A model generated the notes under the pieces. It was given only the letters and a program-made list of their open reading frames with translations. It was not told where the DNA came from and ran no database searches. From assembly GCA_010909725.1 (NCBI GenBank), contig JAACMV010000006.1, forward strand, positions 514,196 to 578,195: a stretch of 64,000 bases of DNA. The letters are read 5' to 3'. This document shows, one piece after another, positions 43,606-54,290 of this stretch (position 1 is its first letter; each line of letters opens with the position of its first letter). A program made the translations under genes and the position numbers. This DNA is from Picochlorum sp. 'celeri'. Taxonomy: Eukaryota; Chlorophyta; Trebouxiophyceae.

Positions 43606-44167
43606 TTCTTCTGTCGTTCTTTTGAGCTGAAATGTAGTATTAAACCATATAAAATTCTATTTATCACATGTAACGAGAGTTCGGTGGGGAAACCCACCAA
43701 AGCTCAAGTACTGTAGTGAAGTGGAGGCTGCTAGGGCTGGGAAAAAGGTGTACTAGGTGCAGGCTGAGTCTTTAGGGAAATTGGAGTGGCTGTAAATAAG
43801 TTAGAGGTGTCGGATGGTAACGGGCTTGCAGAAATAATAGGATTCTATGCAGCTGATAGCCTGCAGGTTGGAAATTTCAGAACTGGGAGTATGGACAACT
43901 GGAGGTGATACAAGGTATCTGTGAAGTAGCCCTGGCAAATGCTGCTCATATTTGTGTCTGTGACATTAATATATACTATTGAGTGTAATATTATAAATGA
44001 ATACCAGAAATAATTTTAATAGGGGCGGTAGTGAGAGCGAGGAGGAACCGATCCTTCACTGGTCCATGGGTGACGAAATGTAACGTCACCGGTCCTTCGC
44101 CCCGTTTGGCGGGCGACCCCGAATGGACCAGTGAAGGACCGGTGAAGGATCCAGCCTGACGCTAGTG
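43606..44167. repeat. CACTA element 3 right subterminal region and TIR
   Basis: No gene. From about 44,050 to 44,155 the motif TCCTTCACTGGTCC and its reverse GGACCAGTGAAGGA occur several times around a GC-rich stretch, typical CACTA subterminal repeats, then the TIR. Confidence 0.65.
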
Positions 44168-44488
44168 CCTCAAGGCACTCTCTTATTAAGGAATCAAGCT
44201 ACCAAGAAGATTACACAATATAACCATGAACCAGAGTCTATACTCGAGGACTCATAAGATTATCTATCATTCTACCACATAAACCATCGTGTAACACATT
44301 ATCATCAAGGCCTGTGTTACCAGGATACCAACATAGTGCAGTCTCTACTACGGTGTGGACCATCAGCCGACCGAACCTAATCGTCAGTCTCAGGACGTTC
44401 AGTGCACGCTCTTACAAGTGGTTTCAGCAGCTCTATTTCGTATAAATCCCGTGGATTTGGCGTGAGGAATCGAGATCTCACGGTATTG
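44168..44488 (+). mobile_element. Old gypsy copy: LTR remainder plus 72 bp of internal sequence
   Basis: LTR sequence resumes after the CCT duplication and runs to CTTACA at 44,416. It differs from the young LTR at about ten sites. The following 72 bp match the start of the gypsy internal region (25,117-25,187, with a 3-bp insertion), then stop at a TATATA run (44,489-44,507). The rest of that copy is gone, replaced by LINE sequence. Confidence 0.88.
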
Positions 44489-44558
44489 AGTATATATATA
44501 TATATTATTAATAATATACCGGTAATCAATTGATTGTTAGACATCATAACAACATCAA

Positions 44559-45974
44559 ATGGGCCTAGACTCAGCAGGCCTCGAAGCCTGGAAGCTCTTT
44601 CAGCAATCTTGGGCTGAGACAGGGAAGAAATACGTTCATACCGAGATCCGTTTCAGTATGGAACTCCATTCAGGTGAACCAGATACTGCCTGGGTTAAAC
44701 AGGCAGCTATGAACTACGAGAGAGCGGTGTACGCCGCCCTTTACGACGCGATGGTTTTTGAAAATGACAACGACCAACCGAAGTCCCCGTATCTTGTGAA
44801 TGGGACGTTCTACTTTATTCCATACAGAAAATCAAATATTCTAACCTTCACTCACAAAATTCATGCAGATACCGCGTTTCTGCAAGAGCTTGAGGCGTAC
44901 CTGGCGACCTTGCCAGACAACAAGCTCTCCATCACCTGGTCGCCATCTGGCACAGGTGAGGATACCATCACGCACCCTGTGGATATCATCTTCCCACGAA
45001 CACCTATCGTGCGAAGTTTCGTCCTCCAAGGTGTGCCGGTACATGCCAACCCCAGCCAGCTCATCCAAATGCTTCGAGAGCATTTCAAGTTGAATGTGCA
45101 CTCCGCAGTCCCCAAAGGGCGGACTCTGGAGGGATCCTCATATGTGAATCGGAACACAGCCTTGTCCCAATTCGACGAATGGATCATTGAAGTGGAGACG
45201 CCAAAACCTATGGCGAAACAAATCCTTGCAAAGAGAGAACAGACGGGCATGAGGGACCTCACTCTCTTCCCATATAACCCAGAAGAAACCATGATGCGCA
45301 GCGAGCCAGTACAGATGCAGTACATATTTAAACCACCATCCTACCAAACAGTGCTTACGACAGGCAGATCGCCCCACAAAGGGGTGGCAGCTAAGGAAAA
45401 CGTAGCCCCAGTCAATGAGGGGGAAGTGCCCAACAAGGTGCACCCACTCGGTGCTACTGAGCCAACTTCGGAGGCCCAGCCGGGAGAAGATCAGCAACCT
45501 AGACAGGAGGAACAGCTGTCGGGAGAGGAGCAGCAGTCAGAAGGAGAGCAACAACCTGGAGAGGAGCAACAGTCTGGACAGGAGGAACAGCTGGAGGAGG
45601 AGGAGCAACAGTTGGGAGAGGAGCAGCATACGGAAGCAGAGCAACAACATGGAGAGGAACCACAGCCTGGCCAGGAGGATCAGCTAGCGGAGCAGCAGCA
45701 ACAGACGGGAACAGAGCAGCAGCGTGGAGAGCAGGAGCAACAGTCGGAAGCAGAGCAGCAGCTTGGACAGGAGGAACAACAATCTGGAGAGGAGCAGCAG
45801 CTTGGACAGGAGGAGCAACATGGAGAAGAGGAGCAGATTGACATCGGTCATGACACCAGGACCAAGCTGGCGAGAGGACGAAATAGGTCACCAGGTACCT
45901 TCACCATAGGGACTCAGGCATCTCCGACCAAAAAGCTGAGGGCCCGGAGATCCCGCACACCCAAACAAAATTAA
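44559..45974 (+). CDS. LINE ORF1 protein with Gln/Glu-rich tail
   Basis: The protein is 471 aa. The first 280 residues include an RRM-like stretch (VRSFVLQGVPVHANPSQLI ... LREHFKLN) that may bind element RNA. Residues about 300-430 are an imperfect Gly-Glu-Glu-Gln-Gln repeat, expanded at DNA level as GGAGAGGAGCAGCAG-type units. The C-terminus is basic (KKLRARRSRTPKQ). The next frame, starting 4 bp after this stop, encodes the endonuclease, so this is the first gene of a two-ORF non-LTR retrotransposon. The family is not identified. Confidence 0.65.
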   Translation: MGLDSAGLEAWKLFQQSWAETGKKYVHTEIRFSMELHSGEPDTAWVKQAAMNYERAVYAALYDAMVFENDNDQPKSPYLVNGTFYFIPYRKSNILTFTHKIHADTAFLQELEAYLATLPDNKLSITWSPSGTGEDTITHPVDIIFPRTPIVRSFVLQGVPVHANPSQLIQMLREHFKLNVHSAVPKGRTLEGSSYVNRNTALSQFDEWIIEVETPKPMAKQILAKREQTGMRDLTLFPYNPEETMMRSEPVQMQYIFKPPSYQTVLTTGRSPHKGVAAKENVAPVNEGEVPNKVHPLGATEPTSEAQPGEDQQPRQEEQLSGEEQQSEGEQQPGEEQQSGQEEQLEEEEQQLGEEQHTEAEQQHGEEPQPGQEDQLAEQQQQTGTEQQRGEQEQQSEAEQQLGQEEQQSGEEQQLGQEEQHGEEEQIDIGHDTRTKLARGRNRSPGTFTIGTQASPTKKLRARRSRTPKQN

Positions 45975-45978
45975 TCAC

Positions 45979-46830
45979 ATGTTTATTAGGGTCCTCTCAA
46001 TGAACATGAATGGGCTATCTGAAGTGAAGTTCAACAGCCTTCTAACACTACTAACATCACACAGCATTGATGCTGTCCTTTTACAAGAAACTCACCTCAG
46101 ACCCCACGAGGAATCAGGATATCAATACAGGCTAAACAATATAGGATGGGAATGCTACTGGCATAACAAAGCAAGAGTGAAATGCAAATCTGGAGGAGTG
46201 GCAATCTGGGTCAAATCCCAAGGGCCCAAACGTGGCAGGATCCATATCCAACAGCAAGTCCATAAGACAGCAGAAGGTCGATTCCTAGGAGTGCATATGA
46301 AGTGGGCGGGGCACCACATCCAACTCGGATGTGCGTACATGCCCAACAACCACATGCACACCTACGACCTTATTGAGCAGCACCTCCACGGTCTGGCGAC
46401 ATCATCTTTGGAAGAGCACCGGAGCATCTTATGGGCGGGGAGACTGGAATTTTGTGGAAGATCTGGTGGCAGATACCTCTTCCACTCGCAGGCAACACAA
46501 CCGAACAGAGCAATGGGTGGCGACACGATGGCAAGACAGGATGCAGATGCTCACAGAATGTAAAGGCCAAGAACTGCAAAGGTCTCGGAGCTTTACAGCA
46601 TTCAAAAATACCCAATATGGGCGAGTAGGCACACGACTCGATCGATTCTATTCCTCACATGACCTGTCTCCATACATTCGTACAGCTCGTGTTTTGCAGA
46701 CGAGCAATTCTGGACTCAAATCTGACCATCGCCCCATCATACTGGACCTGCAAGGAAGGAATATCAGGCCCACTGCCCAACTGGAAAGGCCAAAGGTCAA
46801 ACTCCCCAGAGTCAAATGTTCCGAGTGGGT
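45979..46830 (+). pseudogene. LINE ORF2 fragment: APE-type endonuclease, frameshifted and truncated
   Basis: The start (MFIRVLSMNMNGLSE) and the LLQETHLR motif mark an exonuclease-endonuclease-phosphatase domain. The frame breaks near 46,430: GDWNFVED, RLDRFYSS and the terminal SDHRPIIL motif continue in the next frame. Homology ends near 46,830, before any reverse transcriptase. A one-base loss plus 3' truncation makes this copy dead. The enzyme normally nicks target DNA to prime reverse transcription. Confidence 0.8.
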
Positions 46831-47050
46831 CCGTCGCATCTCGCACGCGGGCCGCGGGGGCCCGGGGCGAGGCGGTCGCGCCCCTCCGGTCCGACCGGCC
46901 CTCCGACCGGGCCACTCGATCCACTTCAGAGGACGCGGCGGACGATTAGGGCATGCCCCCATTGCGCAATGGCCCCTCGCGAGCTCCTTAGGGTATTTTC
47001 GGCGGTCGGGGCGGGCCAACGCATCCTGGCCGGCCGTTTTTCCGCCTCCT
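46831..47050. other. GC-rich segment
   Basis: About 220 bp of markedly GC-rich sequence (GGGCCGCGGGGGCCCGGGGC near 46,850) directly after the LINE break. There is no gene signature. Its composition differs sharply from both sides. Confidence 0.6.
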
Positions 47051-47485
47051 CGCCATCCTCGCCGCATTTCGGGATATATACGCTCCCTGTGGAGGGGCGG
47101 GACGGGGTCCACCGGGCGATACCGAGGCTGCAGCTCTGCACAAAGTTTTTTCCAGTCGCACACGTCCCAGAGTCGAGTGCCCTGCAGCGCCTGTGAGGTC
47201 CTGTGAGGTCCTTCTCGACGTCCTCGCCGCATTTCGAGACATACAGGATACCTATGGAGGCAATGGATTGGGTCTATCACGCGATGGCGAGGCTGCAGCT
47301 CTGCACAAAGTGTTCAATTCGCACATGTCCCAAGGTGTGGTGTCCTAGAGGGCCGGTGAGGTCCTCCTTGGCATCCTCGCCGCATTTCGAGACATACACG
47401 ATACCTGTGGAGGGGATGGATGGGGTCTATGACGGGATGGTGAGCCTGCAGCTCTGCACAAAGTGTCCGATTCGGACATGTCCCA
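47051..47485. repeat. Three tandem copies of a ~155-165-bp repeat
   Basis: The shared blocks are TCCTCGCCGCATTTCGAGAC, GGCTGCAGCTCTGCACAAAG and CACATGTCCCA. Copies start near 47,056, 47,221 and 47,375. The third is the most regular. Confidence 0.75.
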
Positions 47486-48288
47486 GACAGGAAGGCTGAG
47501 AGCCTTCACACGTGGTCTGCCGACTGTTGGCATTTCATATGGACTTCATGAGAATCAACAGAAGTGTAAGGAGCTTCCTCACTATCCCTTGCCGGCATTA
47601 GGAGTAGTGCGCGTCGCTTTCACCACCAGTGTTCCCCACAGAATTCACGACAAGCTCTGGGCAAAGCAACTCGTGTGAGTTTGATTGTTGAAGGGAGAAA
47701 TATATATATAAACATAAGATAGAGGGTGGGAGCCATTTAGACAAGAGTTCGTGGCTTGTTGGCACCGTTGCGAGTGTTGTCATGACATTCCCGTGGAACG
47801 GTTGTTGTTGTTGGAACCCTGTTGTGATCCGTGGTGGTCAGTCGTCGGTTCTTTCGACTGATATATAATTTTAAAGCAAGAATGACGCTCCCTTATGCCC
47901 ACAAAGGAACGATTCTGGGCGTCTTCGTCCCAACCGTCGCGACGCGATCGGAATGGACCAACGTCGGTCGGTGAGATCCATTCGACTCGGCACCGACTGA
48001 AATGGCCCTTACTAATGTTTTATTCGTCCAATTATCCAATCCCAACAACCAATATTGCTATGCACTGCCGGTGAGTGGCAAGGGTGTGGGGTCACCGAGG
48101 CCACATGATGCGTTGTGTGCAAAAAGGTGGCTGAGTGCGTTTTCTGTTAGGGTCACATCTGACGTCCTGCCAAGTCTTACATGTATCCAAAGAAACTATG
48201 GAAGCTGCCAAATGGTGCATTTATATAGCAGGGATGTCACATCAGCGATGAGGTCTGCCATGTTTGTTCTAAAAAGAGGAGTGTCCGT
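47486..48288 (+). repeat. Complex repeat module A, copy 1
   Basis: It matches 54,745-55,520 directly and 60,590-61,400 in inverse orientation. Landmarks are GGCTTGTTGGCACCGTTGCG, AACCGTCGCGACGCGA, and GCTATGCACTGCCGGTGAGT. There is no conserved open frame. Confidence 0.75.
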
Positions 48289-48761
48289 CCGTAAATGAGG
48301 ACAATAAAAAAGGACGACCATGAGACCGCTCCACCACGCGAGGAGGGGGGTGCCTCGTGGTTTTTGCTGGCTTGTTGTTTCATTCTTCTACCCCATCACA
48401 AGGGGCGTTGGACCGGCGAAAAAAGTGGTAGATTGTCTTTTTTCTTGTTGTTGTTGTTGTGATCTCTCTCCTCCTGTCTTCCTATCCAAGACCTCGTCTG
48501 ATGGGAGAGAGGGTGGGGACAGCCAACTGTGCTGCAAGCAAGCTTGCTTGAGAGTGGGAAGTTCGGGTGGTATGAGAGAGAGAGGTCGTTGGCCTCGTCT
48601 GCGACGTTACGTTGATGAGTCTTTGATGTGCGTCAAGAGCCTCTATAAGGTGATATATACATACTGGATTTGTGGTGCTTGGCTCCATTCAACACACTAG
48701 CACTGCATGGTTGTCTTGTGTGTGGAGTGTTCTACACACGACGTTGGTGTGAGGAGGAGAA

Positions 48762-48792
<31 letters not shown>

Positions 48793-49990
48793 TGGTTGTT
48801 GTTTTTCATGTATTACTATTATGACAGCTCTCTCTCTGTGTGTCATGTTGTTTTGAGTTGTTTTGGTTCTTTTTGGTGTCCTTCTATTGTTGTTGTTGTG
48901 AAGAAGAAGACAGAGATTCTTTTCATTCCTTGCTCTTTATTTATTCTTTCCATATATATAGAGTGTTATTATTATACTTCATATTATATCTCATATGTTG
49001 ATAGATATGTTGTTTGTGGGTCTATCTCCTGGGTGTTGTTGTTGTTGTTGTTGTGTGTCTGAGACTCTATGTCTGTTCAGTTGTGTCCTGTTGATTGGTT
49101 GATTGCTATTCTTGTGGCAGCGTCCATACTGCCTTGTCACTCTCGCGTCGTTGCCAAACAACACAGAGCGTTCAACCTCCTTCACACGCAGTGAGGTTGG
49201 ATAGAAGAGGATGGAGTAGTAGAATCCCAACCACTGTATGTACAGAGGGTTCTCTCTTCCTTCACAAGATAGTAGTTTGACTTGTGAAGGAAGGAAGTTG
49301 TAGTTCCATGAGAATACATCTGTACTGAGTATATGAATTCCATGAATCTCTCTGTTATGGGATGTCATCTCGCTGGTAGGAGATGTTGACGAACCGAAAG
49401 ATCTCCTCCCCCAGGGCCGTCGTCGTAGCTCTCTGCTCCCTAATTATAGTACAGTATAGTATAGCATCGTGGTATATATTGGTTGTTGTGCATGTCTAAT
49501 GATTCTTTTCCCTAGGGGTAGAACTTGTTCTTTTCCGTTTGATTCTTTTTATTTGTTTGTGGTTTTCTTTGTTGTTAGGTAGGAGGAGGAGGAGCAGCAG
49601 CAGTAGTAGTAGCAGAGCTTGTGGTGTGCCGTGTCTTTTGTTGTTGTCGTTGTTGTCGTTGTCGTTGTATATATAGTAGTAGTAGTAGGTGCTTATTATT
49701 ATTATAGTAGTTATTTTTACTTTGATATTGTGTTTTGGTGGTTTTTTGGTTGATGTGTTTTTTTGGTTAGGGTATTTTGGTCTTGTTGGGTGTGTTTTTT
49801 TTGGCTTTCTTTTGGATTTTTGGGATGTTTTATTTTTAGATGGTAGTTTTTTGTTTGTATTATCTATATATTGTGTTTGTTTGTGGCGTGGCAGAGTGGA
49901 AGTGTGGTTGATAATTGGTTATTTACCCTCATTACCCTCCTACCTTATATGGCCAAAATCCATGTGTCAAGCACGGTAGGGTATAGATTT
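48289..49990 (+). repeat. Complex repeat module B, copy 1
   Basis: It matches 52,671-54,290 directly and about 61,900-63,490 in inverse orientation. In order it has the GGACAATAAAAAAGG box, a CTCTATAAGG TATA-like site (48,641), long GTT and T runs, AAGAAGAAGACAGAGATTC, and a T/G-rich end with TTGGTTAGGGTATTTTGG. It is low-complexity and non-coding. From 49,991 to 50,280 is unique sequence with nothing recognised. Confidence 0.75.
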
Positions 49991-50280
49991 TTTGACGATG
50001 TGCTCCGTCTCTCCACATATTAAGTTTTATTTGCCTTTCAATAGCATCAAACACGAGTCAGAACTGAAAAATATTTTGTTTTGGGTCCATTTCAGAGGGG
50101 TCCAAAACTGGCACAAAATTGGGCGCGCCACAAGGAGAAAAAGGCGCCCCCACTTGGAGGAAGCTGGCTGTCAGTAGTCCAATCCTTTGCAGTGGTCTAC
50201 CTACCAGACGAAAACGTGTCCAGTCCCTCCCATTTGCCCAGATATATAATCATATATAACTAGTATCTGAGAGAAGGTAG

Positions 50281-52390
50281 AGAAAAAACAAATGTCTCTG
50301 AGGTTGGTTTTCAGGGAGCTGAAGGGGGTCACCCTGGTGGTGTGTATCAGCGACCTTGTAGCGCGTATTTGGCGGTGTCAAAGACAATGTCCAGTCCTGC
50401 GCGTTTTTGTGTAGATGTATTTATATGATAGTAATATATGTGCAAAGCGAGAAGAGTGGACATTGTCTCTGGCATGGTCATTCGGCGGGGTGAAGTGTGT
50501 CACAATGGTGGTCACTATCAGTGAGCTTGTGGCGGGTGTTTGGCGGTGTCAAAGACAATGTCCAGTCCTGCGCGTTTTTGTGTAGATGTATTTATATGAT
50601 AGTAATATATGTGCAAAGCGAGAAGAGTGGACATTGTCTCTGGCATGGTCATTTGGCGGGGTGAAGGGGTAAAGCTGGTGGTGTGTATGAGTGAGTTTGT
50701 GGGGCGTGTTTGGTGGTGTCAAAGACAATGTCCAGTCCTGCGCGTTTTTGTGTAGATGTATTTATATGATATCAATGTATGAGCAAAGCGAGAAGAGTGG
50801 ACATTGTCTCCGGCATGGTCATTCAGCGGGGTGAAGTGGTTACACTGGTGGTGAGTATGAGTGAGCTTGTGGAGCGCGTTTGGTGGTGTCAAAGACAATG
50901 TCCAGTCCTGCGCGTTTTGTGTAGATGTATTTATATAATATCAATGTATGAGCAAAGCCGAGAAGAGTGGACATTGTCTCTGGCATCGTCATTCAGCGGG
51001 TTGAAGTAGTCACACCGGTGGTGAGTATGAGTGAGCTTGTGGGGCGTGTTTGGTGGCGTCAGAGACAATGTCCAGTCCTGCGCGTTTTGTGTAGATGTAT
51101 TTATATATTATCAACGTATGTGCAAAGTAAGAAGAGTGGACATTGTCTCCGGCATGGTCATTCAGCGGGGTGAAGTGGTTACACTGGTGGTGAGTATGAG
51201 TGAGCTTGTGGAGCGCGTTTGGTGGTGTCAAAGACAATGTCCAGTCCTGCGCGTTTTTGTGTAGATGTATTTATATAATATGTAATGTATGTGCAAAGCG
51301 AGAAGAGTGGACATTGTCTCTGGCATGGTCATTCGGCGTGTTGAAGTGGTCACCCTGGTGGTGAGTGTCAGCGACCTTGTGGGGCGTGTTTGGTGGTGTC
51401 AAAGACAATGTCCAGTCCTGCGCGCTTTTTTGTAGATGTATTTATATGCTAGTAATGTATGTGCAAAGCGAGAAGAGTGGACATTGTCTCTGGCATGGTC
51501 ATTCGGCGGGGTGAAGTCGTCACACTGGTTGTCACTATGACCGAGCTTGTAGGGCGTGTTTGGTGATGTCAAAGACAATGTCCAGTCCTGCGCCTTTTTT
51601 TGTGGATGTATTTATGTAATATCAATGTGTGTGCAAAGCGAGAAGAGTGGACATTGTCTCTGGCATGGTCATTCGGCGTGTTGAAGTGGTCACCCTGGTG
51701 GTGAGTGTCAGCGACCTTGTGGGGCGTGTTTGGTGGTGTCAAAGACAATGTCCAGTCCTGCGCGCTTTTTTGTAGATGTATTTATATGCTAGTAATGTAT
51801 GTGCAAAGCGAGAAGAGTGGACATTATCTCTGGCATGGTCATTCGGCGGGGTGAAGTCGTCACACTGGTTGTCACTATGACCGAGCTTGTAGGGCGTGTT
51901 TGGTGATGTCAAAGACAATGTCCAGTCCTGCGCCTTTTTTTGTGGATGTATTTATGTAATATCAATGTGTGTGCAAAGCGAGAAGAGTGGACATTGTCTC
52001 TGGCATGGTCATTTGGCGTGTTGAAGTGGTCACCCTGGTGGTGAGTGTCAGCGACCTTGTAGGGCGTGTTTGGTGATGTCAAAGACAATGTCCAGTCCTG
52101 CGCCTTTTTGTGCAGATGTATTTATATAATATCAATGTATGTGCAAAGCGAGAAGAGTGGACATTGTCTCTGGCATGGTCATTTGGCGGGGTGAAGTGGT
52201 CACCCTGGTGATGAGTATGACCAACCTTCTGGAGCGCGTTTGGCGGTGTCAAAGACAATGTCCAGTCCTGCGCGATTTTGTGCAGATGTATTTATATAAT
52301 ATCAATGTATGTGCAAAGCGAGAAGAGTGGACATTGTCTCTGGCATGGTCATTCGGCGGGGTGAAGGGGTGACCTTGGTGGCAGGTACAA
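50281..52390 (+). repeat. 170-bp satellite array, about 12 copies
   Basis: Units begin at the conserved TCAAAGACAATGTCCAG. The C of that motif falls at 50,379, 50,550, 50,720, 50,890, 51,060, 51,229, 51,400, 51,570, 51,740, 51,910, 52,080 and 52,250, a period of 170 bp within one base. Each unit holds an inverted repeat, GACAATGTCCA then TGGACATTGTC about 75 bp later. Copies 7-8 and 9-10 form a nearly identical 340-bp higher-order dimer. A reverse-oriented array begins at about 63,825 and leaves the window. Confidence 0.95.
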
Positions 52391-52445
52391 CTCTGCAGCA
52401 CAGCCAGTCGAACACGGGCTTTGACCGCGCGAGTGGCCGATGTTT

Positions 52446-52579
52446 CTGTAAATGAATACAATAAAAAATCACGACCACCCATGTGCGACCAGAGTATTTT
52501 TGCCAGCCCGAGCTTTTCTCGTCAGACAAAATCCCGGCCTCTTTGGGTGGTCGTCTTTTTTTATTGTGTCTTTTTACGG
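52446..52579. repeat. Inverted pair of GACAATAAAAAA boxes
   Basis: GTAAATGAATACAATAAAAA (from 52,448) and its reverse-complement-like partner (52,545-52,579) flank about 65 bp, a foldback of MITE type. Single boxes of the same family lie at 48,289, 52,671, 55,525, 60,555, 63,457 and 63,700. Confidence 0.6.
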
Positions 52580-52670
52580 ACTTTTTGCTGATGTGGACAG
52601 GGCGCCTCCCATGCCCGTGACAGCGTACCCTGGTGTCTCGGTACGGCAGGTTGTGTCGTACGGAGATCTC

Positions 52671-54290
52671 TCCGTAAATGGGGACAATAAAAAAGGGCGA
52701 CCACCACCATGCTGCTCCACCCGTGGTTGACGGGAGGAGGGGGTGCCTCGTGGTTTTTCCTGGCTTGTTGTTTCATTCTTCCCTACCCCATCACAAGGGG
52801 CGTTGGACCGGCGAAAAAAAGTGGTAGATATTTTATTTTTTTCTTTTTCTTGTTGTGATCTTACGACTTCTCTCTCTCCTCCTCTTCCAATCCAAGACCT
52901 CGTCTGATGGGAGAGAGTGTGGAGGGTGGGGACAGCCAGTTGTGAAAGCAAGCACGAGTGGTCTTAGAGAGAGAGGTCTTTGGCCTCGTCTGCGACGTTA
53001 CGTTGATGAGTCTTTGATGTGCGTCAAGAGCCTCTATAAAAGGTGATATATACATACTGGATTTGTGGTGCTTGGCTCCCTTCAACACACTATCACTGCA
53101 TGATTGTCTTGTGTGTGGAGTGTTCTACACACGACGTTGGTGTGAGGAGGAGAATTTTTTTTTTGTTTGTTGTTGTTGTTGTTGTTGTTTTTCGTGTATA
53201 TACTATTATGACAGCTCTCTCTCTCTTGTCATGTTGTTTTGACTTGTTTTTGTTCTTCTTGGTGTACTTCTATTGTTGTTGTTGTTGTTGTTGTGAAGAA
53301 GAAGACAGAGATTCTTTTCATTCTTTGCTCTTCATTATTCTTTCCATATATATAGAGTGTTATTATTATACCTCATATTCTATCTCATATGTTGATAGAT
53401 ATGTTGTTTGTGGGTCTATCTCCTGGGTGTTGTTGTTGTTGTTGTTGTTGTGTGTATGAGACTCTATGTCTGTTCAGCTGTGTCCTGTTGATTGGTTGAT
53501 TGCTATTCTTGTGGCAGCGTCCATACTGCCTTGTCACTCTGGTGTCGTTGCAAAACAACACAGAGCGTTCAACCTTGCCACGCATTGAGGTTCGATACAA
53601 GAGGATGGAGTAGAATCCCAACCAATGTACAGAGAGTTCTCTCTTCCTTCACACGAAGATAGTATTTTGACTTGTGAAGGAAGGAAGTTGTTCCATGAGA
53701 ATACATCTTTTTTCAATATATGAATTACATTACTCAAATCGACCATGATTGTAACAGATGTCTCTCTTTCTCTCTGTAACGGGATGTTGACGAGGGATCT
53801 CCTCCTCTCCCACAGGGACGTCGCAGCTCTACCCTGCTCCACTTATAGTATAGCATAGCATCGTCGTATATATTGTTGTGCATGTCATAATGATTCTTTC
53901 CCTACTAGATTTTTTCTTTTGTTGATTTTTTCTTTGGATTTTGTTGTCTCTTGCTGTAGTAGTAGTAGGAGTAGCAGCAGCAGCAGCAGTGCTTGTGGTG
54001 TGCCGTGTCTTTTGTCGTTGTCGTTGTTGTCTATATAGTAAGGGTGTTTATTATATATAGTAGTTATTGTAGTTCTTCTTCTTGATATTGTGTTGTTGTA
54101 TATATTCTTGTTGTTTGTTGGTGGTGTTTTTGGTTGGTGTGTTTTTTTGGTTAGGGTATTTTGGTCTTTTTGGTGCGTGTTTTTTTGGATTATTTTTGTC
54201 TTTTTTGGATTTTTTTTCTTATTTTTGGGTAGTTTATTATTTGTATTATTTGAATATTGTGTATATTTTTGTGTGAATGCGGTGGAGGAA
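52671..54290 (+). repeat. Complex repeat module B, copy 2 (palindrome left arm)
   Basis: Direct copy of 48,289-49,990 with indels. It carries the same TATA-like site (CTCTATAAAAGG, 53,033) and ends in the same T/G-rich stretch. No gene. Confidence 0.75.

Larger units (their letters stand above)
38613..44167. mobile_element. Complete CACTA (En/Spm) element 3
   Basis: The 5555-bp element has termini CACTAGCGTCA and TGACGCTAGTG (11 bp, perfect) and a 3-bp target duplication CCT (38,610-38,612 and 44,168-44,170). It is inserted in an LTR of the gypsy family, whose sequence resumes exactly after the duplication. It carries a Tnp2-type transposase (minus) and a divergent accessory gene (plus). Confidence 0.95.
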
